Positions 17,105-24,629 of a DNA stretch of 64,000 bases are shown piece by piece. Location of the stretch: the NCBI RefSeq assembly GCF_900115095.1, contig NZ_FOVH01000005.1, positions 310,001-374,000 on the forward strand. Reading direction: 5' to 3'. This DNA comes from Actinomadura madurae (lineage in GTDB: Bacteria; Actinomycetota; Actinomycetes; Streptosporangiales; Streptosporangiaceae). Position 1 is the stretch's first letter; every line of letters starts with the position of its first letter. The notes beneath the pieces were generated by a model that was given only the letters and a program-made list of their open reading frames with translations, searched no databases and had not been told where the DNA came from. Both the position numbers and the translations under genes were made by a program.

Positions 17105-17715
17105 CTGGCCGCACTCCCCCGATCAACAGTACCTCCCATCACCGTACTGCCTGCCTGCTTCAACCGTCACAGCAGAAAACCTTCGATCCCGGGGGCCCGA
17201 CATTGTGTTCTGACACCCTGCCTAAACTCTGTTCCGCAACGCTCGGGCATCCGGTTCGCTGATCTTGCTGCGGAGCAGGTGATCGGCGCGGATCGGCTGA
17301 ATGTAAGCCGATGTTCACCGGCCTGTCGGTGCGTCACTTCCGCAGGTGGTGCGGATCGACGACAACGCCGCCGGCCAGCGTCGAGGGCACTGGGCGCCAC
17401 CGAGATGAACCAGACCTACGAGGTCCACCGTGCTGGCGAGTTCGGAGTCCTCCAGCAGTGGCCGGTGATGGGCGGCGTCGACGCGCAAGATGCTGGCCAG
17501 GTTGAATGCGGCGGCGTACGACGAGCTCGCCGTCGGAGTTTCCGGGGCCCAAGTCTCTCGGGAGTCATTACGACGCCACGACCTCTGACCAGGTCAAACT
17601 CGTGCACCGCCTCCGTGGGCGCAGCCGAGAACGGTCTTGAGGTTCACCTGCGGCGCTCCGGAACCGGTGCCGGCGGAAGGGCGTCGTATCGATCATGCTG
17701 AGAGCTGAGGACTTC
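17105..17715. other. Intergenic stretch with no intact gene
   Basis: No convincing gene was found. A minus-strand patch around 17420-17500 translates to protein-like ILRVDAAHHRPLLEDSEL, but no family was recognised and the flanks are interrupted, so it may be debris. Confidence 0.4.
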
Positions 17716-18087
17716 ATGGCGTCGGCCGATGTGGACACCGACGTGGCGGCCAACGTGCTCGCCTATGTGGCCGAGTTGGAGCGGCGTGGTGTCGTCGTCT
17801 CCGAGGTGGAACACGAGCCGGACGCCGATGGCACGGAGGAGTGGTCCTTCCGCCTCAAGATCGCGAATCGGTGGCTGGTGCGCGTCATGATGCCGGTCTG
17901 GCCGCTGGAATGGGTACAGCGCCCCGAGAAGTTTGAGGAGCAGCGGGCAAACGTCGAGTGGCAGGGCGACATTTACGTTGACGGCAGCCTGGACGGCCCG
18001 GACGACTTCGACGGTGAGTACCCGACCTGGGAGGAGGCCGTCGAAGCGGGCGTCCGCATCGCCCAAAGCGCTGAGCAGGAGGTCTAA
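17716..18087 (+). CDS. Acidic hypothetical protein
   Basis: A 123-aa, strongly acidic soluble protein with no recognised domain. Visible features are an N-terminal helix (VAANVLAYVAELERRG), a central aromatic patch (VRVMMPVWPLEWVQRPEKF) and a C-terminal acidic segment ending in an amphipathic helix. Codon use is typical of real genes in this genome. The ATG at 17716 is chosen over one 7 codons upstream because GAGG lies 6 nt before it. There are no signal peptide or membrane segments. Confidence 0.6.
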   Translation: MASADVDTDVAANVLAYVAELERRGVVVSEVEHEPDADGTEEWSFRLKIANRWLVRVMMPVWPLEWVQRPEKFEEQRANVEWQGDIYVDGSLDGPDDFDGEYPTWEEAVEAGVRIAQSAEQEV

Positions 18088-18192
18088 CCGGCCTGAACGG
18101 TCACCGTAGGTGGTGGCTGCCATGGACCGGCGGCAGCGGACGATCATGTTCACCCCGCGGCACAAGGCTGCGAGGCCAGCAGGCATACGACG

Positions 18193-18470
18193 TCAAGAAC
18201 GACCGGAAGAGCAGCCGTGCCGCCTGGGCTTGCGGATCATAATTCCGCTGCTTGACCAAACCTGCTGGATGGGCTTGGTCAGCCAGATGAGCGCCGTACG
18301 GCCCGGGGCCCGATTTTGCGCCGGGATCCGGACGACGGCGGGGCGCCCGTCGGGGTGCGAGCGATCTGCTATTGCGGGACGTGTTGTGCCAGCGCGCCCG
18401 CCAGGGTGGCACAGCGCGGTGGCCAGGGTGCGCAGGTGGCGGTACCAGGCCGGGCCGGTGCGGCCAGGTC
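18193..18470 (-). pseudogene. Probable decayed 3' end of an IS transposase
   Basis: Minus-strand frames contain WYRHLRTLATALCH followed by LIWLTKPIQQVWS and a basic Arg/His-rich tail. This recalls the C-terminal end of IS701/IS4-like transposases in actinomycetes (WHRH-TL, then LTxPEIRR, then a WWRRRHQ-like tail). The pieces sit in different frames with stops between them, and no terminal inverted repeats were found. The rest of 18088-18607 shows nothing recognisable. Confidence 0.3.
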
Positions 18471-18607
18471 CGTGCCGGTGCCATCGGCGAGCCGGGATGT
18501 GCCGGTCCGGGAGCTGCTGGGCTTCGTCCGACGTCGGAATCGCCATGCGACCATGGCCCACCGTCGCTCCTGGAGTGGGCGTTGGAGGCTGGAGCAGGTC
18601 GAGCGGC

Positions 18608-19174
18608 TCAGCGAAGGACGCGGTAGCGGATGTGCGTGGCCTCCGGTGTGTCGATCACTCGGACGATCTCCAGCTCGACCTCCGACGGCAGGACGTCGAA
18701 CAGCCGGCGGCCACGGCCCAGAAGCACCGGGATCAGGTGGATCTGCACCTCGTCCAGCACCTTGGCCTCCAGCGCCCGCTGCGCCGTGTACCCGCCGCGC
18801 ACCTGCACGTCCCGGTCCCCGGCGGCGGCTTTGGCCTGCGCCATCGCGCTCTCGATCCCGTCGGTCACGTACGTCACCATCGGATAGCCCCAGCGGGCGG
18901 CCGGCCCGGGCGGCCGGTGACTGGGCACGAAGATCGGCAGACCGCCGTGATCACCACCCCAGTGGTCCATGAGCTCGGCGGTGCGCCGTCCCGCGAGGAC
19001 CGCACCCGCCGCCTTCCATTCGTCGTTGAACCGCCCGACGGGCTCGGACGGGCCACCGGCGTCCGCGTCGGCCCACTTGTGCAGCCGCTCGCCGTCCTCG
19101 CCGCCGAGGAAATCGTCGGAGTCGGCGATGTAGCCGTCGAGCGACATCGACATGTCGAGCACTGACACAGACAT
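18608..19174 (-). CDS. Dihydrofolate reductase-family protein (RibD C-terminal/YwjB type)
   Basis: A 188-aa DHFR-like fold: VLDMSMSLDGYIADSDDF at the N-terminus, AGRRTAELMDHWGG, and the C-terminal LDEVQIHLIPVLLGRGRRLF. These proteins reduce small molecules with NADPH; most are not true DHFR. The ATG at 19174 is preceded by GGAGG and the first residues fit the family. A much longer open frame through this gene toward 20287 is antisense to the SARP gene and is not coding. It is transcribed divergently from the SARP regulator across a 163-bp promoter region with SARP-like repeats. Confidence 0.88.
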   Translation of the reverse strand: MSVSVLDMSMSLDGYIADSDDFLGGEDGERLHKWADADAGGPSEPVGRFNDEWKAAGAVLAGRRTAELMDHWGGDHGGLPIFVPSHRPPGPAARWGYPMVTYVTDGIESAMAQAKAAAGDRDVQVRGGYTAQRALEAKVLDEVQIHLIPVLLGRGRRLFDVLPSEVELEIVRVIDTPEATHIRYRVLR

Positions 19175-19286
19175 TTCAACCTCCAGTGGTGTCGATCCGA
19201 ACCGGTAGGCGAAGACGGCCGGTCGGTCCATGCCGATCGGCCCGGACCGGAGAGGTTCGGGATGCTCGCCAGCCTGGCGATGGCAG

Positions 19287-19315
19287 GTGACAGAGTTGTG
19301 ACACTCGGGTGAAAC
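19287..19315 (+). promoter_or_regulatory. Three heptamer direct repeats with 11-bp period (SARP-type site)
   Basis: GTGACAG, GTGACAC and GTGAAAC are separated by exactly 4 bp each. Heptamer direct repeats with 11-bp periodicity are the known binding arrangement of SARP regulators. They lie just upstream of a SARP gene and between it and a divergent DHFR-like gene, so autoregulation or control of the reductase is likely. Confidence 0.65.
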
Positions 19316-19337
19316 CCGCCACTGGTACAAGGAGGTG

Positions 19338-22184
19338 ATGTTCCGCGTGCTGGCCGTTGACGTGCTCGGGCCGTTGCGCGTCTCAGTGGACGGGCGGCCG
19401 GTGGAACTGCCGGCCGGGCGGTTGCACGCGTTGCTGGCCGTGCTGGCGATGTCGGCGGGCCGCACCGTCCCGACGAGCAGGTTGGCGACCGCGGTCTGGG
19501 GCGCGGACACGCCCGGCGACCCGGGGACCAATGTTCGGGCGAACGTGAAACGGCTGCGTCGCGCCCTGGGCTCCGCGGCCCCCCTGGTCGTGGCCCGGCC
19601 GGGCGCGTACCAGCTCGCCGTCGACCAGGACAGTGTCGACGCCCTTCGCTTCGGCCGCCTGCTGGACGAGGCCGCCGCGGCGCCCGACCCCGTGGTCGAG
19701 CAGTCCCGGCTGGCCGAAGCGCTGGCACTGTGGCGCGGCACGCCCTTCGACGGAATCGCGTCCGACTGGCTGGAGCAGTCCGTGGCGCCCGCACTGCAGG
19801 AGCGGTACCTGACCGCGCTGGAGCGGCGGGTCGATCTGGGCCTCGCAAGCGGAGCACCGCCCGACCCAACCGAACTCACCGAGTTGGCCGAGCGGCATCC
19901 GCTGCGGGAATCCCTCTGGGCGCGGCTGCTGCGGGTGCTGGAAGCATCCGGCCGTCCCGCCCAAGCGCTGGAGCGGTACGAGTTGATCCGACGGCGGCTG
20001 GCGGACGAGCTCGGCGCCGACCCCAGCCCTGAACTGCGGGAACTCCACGCCACCCTCCTCGCCGGCGGCGCCCCGCGCGGTGGAGGCGCGGTGCCCAGGC
20101 AGTTGCCCGCCGGCACCGACGGTTTCGCCGGGCGGGCGGCGGAGCTGGCGGCTCTGGACTCGCTCCTGCGCCCGCCGGACCAGGCCGGGCCGGACGGGAC
20201 GAGGTCTCGGTCGCCGCTCATCGCGGTGATCACCGGCACGGCCGGCATAGGGAAGACCACGCTGGCCGTGCAGTGGGCGAACCGCATTGCCGACCGCTTC
20301 CCGGACGGTCAGCTCTGCATCGATCTGCGCGGATACGGCCCGTCAGGAGAGACGGTGTCCTCGGCGGCGGCCATCCGCGAGTTCCTCGACGCCTTACAGG
20401 TTCCACCGCAGCGGATCCCGGAGGGTCCGGCCGCGCAGGCGGGGCTGTACCGCAGCCTGCTGGCCGGGCGGCGGATGCTGATCCTGGTGGACAACGCCCG
20501 CGACGCCGGCCAGGTCGTCCCGCTGCTGCCCGGGACACCCGGCTGCCTGACCATCGTCACAAGCCGCGATCAGCTGGCCGGGCTCGTCATGACCTATGGC
20601 GCGCGTCCGATCACCCTGGGGCTGCTGCCGCCGGAGGAGGCCAGGCGGTTGCTGGCTCTCCGGCTGGGCGCCGCCCGGATCGCCGCCGAGGTCGAGGCGG
20701 CGGACGACATCGTCGATCGCTGCGCCGGGCTGCCGCTGGCGCTGGCGATCGTCGCCGCCCGCGCCGCCATCCATCCCAGGCACCCGCTCGCCGCCCTCGC
20801 CGACGAGCTCCGCGACGGCCTCAGTGCCCTGGAGAGCACCGCCGACATGCGGGCGGTCTTCTCCTGGTCCTACGACGCGCTGAGTGACGCGGCGGCACGG
20901 CTGTTCCGGCTGGTCGCCGGGCTGCACCCCGTCCGGGACGGCACGATCGCGACCGCGGCGAGCCTGGCGGGCGTCCCGGCCTCGCGGGTACGGGCGCCGC
21001 TGGCCGAGCTGACTCGCGCCAACCTGCTCAGCGAGCACGTCCCGGGCCGCTATTCATGCCACGACCTGCTGCGCGCCTACGCATGCGAACTCAGCCAGGC
21101 CCACGACACGGACCGGGAGGCCGCGCGCCACCGCCTGGTGGATCACTACGTCCACACCGCGAGCGCCGCCCAGCGGCTGGTCGGCGGAGATGTAGAGGAC
21201 GACATCGGCGCCGACCCCGCCGCGCCCGGCACTCCGGGTGTCTGCGTGACCGGCTTTTCGGGACGTGATGAGGCGATGGCCTGGTTCGAGGCAGAGCGTC
21301 CGGCCCTGCTCGCCGCGCTGAGTCTCGCCGAGGATCTTCACCTCGACCGGCAGGTCTGCCGACTGGCCCGGGCGTTGTTCGTGTTCCTGCACGGACGGGG
21401 CCACTGGCACGACCGGGCTGAGACACAGCGAGCCGCCGTGACCGCCGCCGAACGGCTGGGCGACCTGGTGGAACAGTCGCGCGCGTACCGCGACCTGGCC
21501 TTCGCACTGGCTGACCTCGGTCGCTTCGACGAAGCCCACCGCAGCCTCGACCTGGCCCTGGAACACTCGCATGACGACCTCGCCGGACAGGCGTGGACGC
21601 ATTACCGCCGCGACATCGTGTACGCCCTGCAGGGCCGGGAGGCCGACGCGCTCGACGCCGCGCGACGCGCACACGAGCTGTTCGACGAGCTGGGCGATCA
21701 GGTCGGCCGGGCCATCGCGCTCACCGACCTCGGCTGGTACCACGGCCGCCTGGGAGACCACGGCCAAGCGCTTGAGTTGTGCGAGCAGGCCCTGGTCCTG
21801 CACCAGAAGCTCGGCAACCTCGCCTACGAGGCCCACGCGTGGTCGTGCCTGGCCGACGTCCACCTCCGAATGGGCGACCCCGGCCGGGCCATCCCCTGCT
21901 ACCACCAGGCCGTGGACCTCTTCCGGAAGTTCGACGACCCGTACGCCGAGGCCAGCACCCTCGCCCACGTGGGCGCCTGCCACCACCTCGCCGGCGACCT
22001 CGAAGCCGCCAGCGAGCAGTGGCGCCACGCATACGCCCTCCTCGGCGACCTCGCCTCCACCACCGTCGACCAGATCCACACCCAACTCACGATCATCGAT
22101 ACGTCCGCCGCCAACGCCTTCCTCCGACACCTGAAGCCCTCACCGGAGGTTGATCGACGCCGAGTCGCCACGGGGAATTCCTGA
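19338..22184 (+). CDS. AfsR/SARP-family transcriptional regulator with NB-ARC and TPR domains
   Basis: A large regulator of about 948 aa. The N-terminal winged-helix DNA-binding domain (about 1-95) starts near LGPLRVSVDGRPVELP. A bacterial transcriptional-activation domain follows (about 100-245), then an NB-ARC ATPase with Walker A GTAGIGKTTLA near residue 300, and C-terminal TPR repeats (about 690-930). AfsR-type proteins integrate signals and activate secondary-metabolite or other promoters in actinomycetes. The start is uncertain: ATG at 19338 sits very close to AAGGAGG, and a GTG at 19347 is also possible. No biosynthetic cluster lies nearby, so its targets may be local or distant. Confidence 0.9.
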   Translation: MFRVLAVDVLGPLRVSVDGRPVELPAGRLHALLAVLAMSAGRTVPTSRLATAVWGADTPGDPGTNVRANVKRLRRALGSAAPLVVARPGAYQLAVDQDSVDALRFGRLLDEAAAAPDPVVEQSRLAEALALWRGTPFDGIASDWLEQSVAPALQERYLTALERRVDLGLASGAPPDPTELTELAERHPLRESLWARLLRVLEASGRPAQALERYELIRRRLADELGADPSPELRELHATLLAGGAPRGGGAVPRQLPAGTDGFAGRAAELAALDSLLRPPDQAGPDGTRSRSPLIAVITGTAGIGKTTLAVQWANRIADRFPDGQLCIDLRGYGPSGETVSSAAAIREFLDALQVPPQRIPEGPAAQAGLYRSLLAGRRMLILVDNARDAGQVVPLLPGTPGCLTIVTSRDQLAGLVMTYGARPITLGLLPPEEARRLLALRLGAARIAAEVEAADDIVDRCAGLPLALAIVAARAAIHPRHPLAALADELRDGLSALESTADMRAVFSWSYDALSDAAARLFRLVAGLHPVRDGTIATAASLAGVPASRVRAPLAELTRANLLSEHVPGRYSCHDLLRAYACELSQAHDTDREAARHRLVDHYVHTASAAQRLVGGDVEDDIGADPAAPGTPGVCVTGFSGRDEAMAWFEAERPALLAALSLAEDLHLDRQVCRLARALFVFLHGRGHWHDRAETQRAAVTAAERLGDLVEQSRAYRDLAFALADLGRFDEAHRSLDLALEHSHDDLAGQAWTHYRRDIVYALQGREADALDAARRAHELFDELGDQVGRAIALTDLGWYHGRLGDHGQALELCEQALVLHQKLGNLAYEAHAWSCLADVHLRMGDPGRAIPCYHQAVDLFRKFDDPYAEASTLAHVGACHHLAGDLEAASEQWRHAYALLGDLASTTVDQIHTQLTIIDTSAANAFLRHLKPSPEVDRRRVATGNS

Positions 22185-22596
22185 CACGCAGCCAAACCCA
22201 CATCCCATACCCGCGACTACGTGCGCGCGGAGCCTGGCTCCGCCTCCCTCGGGACATCAGCTCGGCCGCATGCACCGGGCGTCTTTGAAGGCATCGACAT
22301 CTTCGCCCAACCTCTGCACGGTGCCTCGTCCTCGCGGAGGCCGAATTCGGCACCCTGCGTGAACTCCTCGGCAATTACGCACCACAAGCGAATGTGTCAG
22401 CACCCCAGGTCGGTGCTACGGAAGGTTGTCTCCCAGTGTGCCCAGGTGTTCAGGCGCTGCCGGTATATGGCCGTAGCGACGTCGGAGGCCTGCTCCGCCG
22501 AATAGCACGCGCAGCGGCGGCCCCGGTGACTCCACGACGGACAGGGCGGGCAATCGCTGCCCGCTGGGAGATGGCGGCCGCCACCCGGAGCGGGGC
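22185..22596. other. Intergenic stretch with no recognised gene
   Basis: Several short open frames exist, one with a protein-like patch (EFGTLRELLGNYAPQANV near 22340-22400). None is supported by a ribosome-binding site or recognised family. It is probably decayed sequence upstream of the crotonase fragment. Confidence 0.4.
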
Positions 22597-23079
22597 GTGG
22601 ACGGAGTAATCGGCGGCCGCTCCCATGGCCAGAATGGCACCCAGAGCACCGCGCGGCGCCCCGAGAGGGTGCCGTCGGGCGCGCGAGTGAAAGCGGTCAG
22701 CCTGGCGCCAAAGGTACCGGCGATGATCAGCGGCTACCGGGAGCTCGCCGAGACGGCCGTCGTGGCATTGATGAAACTCGGGCCGCCGAAGTTCGCCGAG
22801 ATCGACGGCGGGTGTTTCGGAGCGGGTTGCAGCCTCGCCCTGGCCTGTGATGTTCGCATCTGTTCGCCGACTTCGCAGTTCGGCATACCCGCGCTCAAGA
22901 ACGGCCTCACCTACGAACCGGTCTTCGTGCGACGGCTGGTGGAGGTCGTGGGTTCTGGGCCGGCCGGTCTGCTTCTATACGGAGGGGAGCGCTGGAACGG
23001 CCACGTGGCAGCCGCACGTGGCCTCGTCGACGACGATGTCCATCAGGACCGCGCCGCGGTTCCAACGCTAGCAATGTGA
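22597..23079 (+). pseudogene. Truncated enoyl-CoA hydratase/isomerase (crotonase) fragment
   Basis: The frame encodes the centre of a crotonase: an oxyanion-hole-type helix FGAGCSLALACDVRICS, then SQFGIPALKNGLTYEP and a partial RLVEVVG helix. Intact family members are about 255 aa. Here roughly 70 residues are missing from the N-terminus and about the same from the C-terminus, which ends abruptly after LVDDDV. The first 50 residues have no family similarity. It ends 10 bp before the SDR gene. Probably non-functional, left from a former acyl-CoA pathway operon. Confidence 0.65.
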
Positions 23080-23089
23080 GAGGACACCC

Positions 23090-23893
23090 ATGGATCTGCG
23101 TCTGAGCGGTGCGCGCGCGATTGTGACAGGGGGCTCGCGCGGAATCGGGCTCGCCGTAGCCCACCGTCTCCTGGCGGAGGGGGCGAGGGTAGCGCTTGCC
23201 GCCCGGGACGAACGGCGCCTCAAGACGGCCGCGGACGGCCTTCGCGCCGCGTACGTCGACGCCGACGTCCTCGCGATTCCAACGGACACCACCGACGACG
23301 CCTCCGTCCGAGCCATGGTCGACAGGGTCGTGGCCGCGTGGGGCGGCGTCGACGTCCTGGTGAACGCGGCCGCCCAGCCAGCGTTCGCCTCCGCGCCCCC
23401 GGCCCTCGCCGATCTGACCGACGGCGAGGTGCAGCGGGACTTCGACACCAAGGTGCTGGGCTATCTGAGGTGCGCCCGAGCAGTCGCCCCGCACATGACC
23501 GCGCAAGGCCAGGGCAGGATCGTCAACATCTCCGGTCTCAACGCGCGCCGCACCGGCTCCGTCTCGGGCACGATACGCAATGTCGCCGTCGCCGCCCTCA
23601 CCGCCAATCTCGCCGACGAACTCGGGCCTCACGGCGTGGGGGTCACGGTGGTGCATCCCGGAATGGTGGAGACCGAGCGCACTCCCCGGCTCATCGCGGA
23701 CCGGGCCGCGTCCACAGGGTCCACCGAGGACGAGGTGCGCGCTGCTCTCGGCGCGAGGACGAGCCTGCGCCGCCTGGTCACCGCCGACGAGGTCGCGGAT
23801 GTCATCGTCTTCCTCTGCTCTCCTCGGGCGGTCGCGGTGACCGGCGACGCGGTGACCGTGGCGGGCGGCAACCACGGCACGGTGCACTACTGA
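23090..23893 (+). CDS. SDR-family oxidoreductase lacking the canonical Tyr-Lys pair
   Basis: A 267-aa Rossmann-fold SDR with the cofactor motif TGGSRGIG, VNAAA in place of NNAG, and the C-terminal GDAVTVAGG. After the catalytic-Ser region (VNISGLNARR) the expected YxxxK is replaced by SGTIRNVAVAAL, so the usual catalytic Tyr and Lys are absent. Some SDR subfamilies share this SIRN-type variant. It may be a divergent enzyme or a binding protein. It follows the crotonase relic by 10 bp and converges with a TetR gene. Confidence 0.85.
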   Translation: MDLRLSGARAIVTGGSRGIGLAVAHRLLAEGARVALAARDERRLKTAADGLRAAYVDADVLAIPTDTTDDASVRAMVDRVVAAWGGVDVLVNAAAQPAFASAPPALADLTDGEVQRDFDTKVLGYLRCARAVAPHMTAQGQGRIVNISGLNARRTGSVSGTIRNVAVAALTANLADELGPHGVGVTVVHPGMVETERTPRLIADRAASTGSTEDEVRAALGARTSLRRLVTADEVADVIVFLCSPRAVAVTGDAVTVAGGNHGTVHY

Positions 23894-23941
23894 ACGCCGC
23901 GAGGTCCGTGATCGGAGCACCCGGGACGGGCTGTTGGGTGG

Positions 23942-24562
23942 TTACTGGTCGCCGCACAGGTATCGGGTCACCATGTCCACCAGCTCGTTCTCGAACGTCT
24001 CGACAGAGGTGGTCTGCGGACGGGCCATGATCTTGTGGGTGTTCAGCTCGACGGTGGTGACGATGAGGTCCGCGGCGGTGTCGAGGTCGCGCACGCGGAC
24101 GTCCGGGTGGCGGGCCAGCAGATCGCGCACCTGACCGACGCGCGTCTTCTCGTGCCGGTCGATCGTGTCGAGCAGGTTCCGTGAAAGGGGCACCTCCTCG
24201 ATCATGATGCGCAGCAGGCGCGGGTCGTCACGGTGGTTGTCGATGGCGTCGCGGACCAGTGTCCGCACCGCCGCCTCCAGGCTCCCGGCGGACAGATCGA
24301 CCTGGTCGGCTCGCGTCCAGGTGCCGCGGTCGAGGTGCCGCACCGCCAGCTCGGCGAGGATGGCGTCCTTGTTCGGGAAGTACTGGTACAGCGAGCCGAT
24401 GGAGATGCGGGCGCGTTCGGCGATGCGGTTGGTGGTGCCGGCGGCGTAGCCGTACTCGGTGAAAACGTGAGCAGCGGCGGTGAGGATGCGCTCGCGGGTG
24501 AGCTCGGCGCGCACCTGGCTGGGCTTGCGACGTGGCTGAAGACGGCGGTCGGCCGACGGCAT
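23942..24562 (-). CDS. TetR/AcrR-family regulator
   Basis: A 206-aa protein with a TetR helix-turn-helix (TNRIAERARISIGSLYQYF, about residues 43-61) and a C-terminal ligand domain. The ATG is preceded by CAGGAGGA. It diverges from the three-module flavoprotein gene, with a perfect inverted repeat in the shared promoter. It therefore most likely represses that gene and itself until an unknown ligand binds. The N-terminus is Arg-rich. Confidence 0.9.
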   Translation of the reverse strand: MPSADRRLQPRRKPSQVRAELTRERILTAAAHVFTEYGYAAGTTNRIAERARISIGSLYQYFPNKDAILAELAVRHLDRGTWTRADQVDLSAGSLEAAVRTLVRDAIDNHRDDPRLLRIMIEEVPLSRNLLDTIDRHEKTRVGQVRDLLARHPDVRVRDLDTAADLIVTTVELNTHKIMARPQTTSVETFENELVDMVTRYLCGDQ

Positions 24563-24608
24563 CCGGGGTCCTCCTGGGGTACGGAAAAGCGAGTAGCCAA
24601 AGAGCTGA

Positions 24609-24626
24609 GCTATTGCTCACAATAGC
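24609..24626. promoter_or_regulatory. TetR operator between the regulator and the PNPOx fusion gene
   Basis: GCTATTG, a 4-nt CTCA spacer and CAATAGC form a perfect inverted repeat, ending 3 bp before the first possible ATG of the fusion gene. It is the only such repeat in the divergent promoter and fits TetR-family geometry. Confidence 0.75.
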
Positions 24627-24629
24627 CTT

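Noticed and set aside
19175-20287. An upstream extension of the DHFR-like frame to 559 codons
   Set aside because: The extension is antisense to the SARP gene; the ATG at 19174 has GGAGG and begins the family's N-terminus.
19338-22184. The SARP gene as the marker of an antibiotic cluster
   Set aside because: No PKS, NRPS, terpene or RiPP genes occur within the window.
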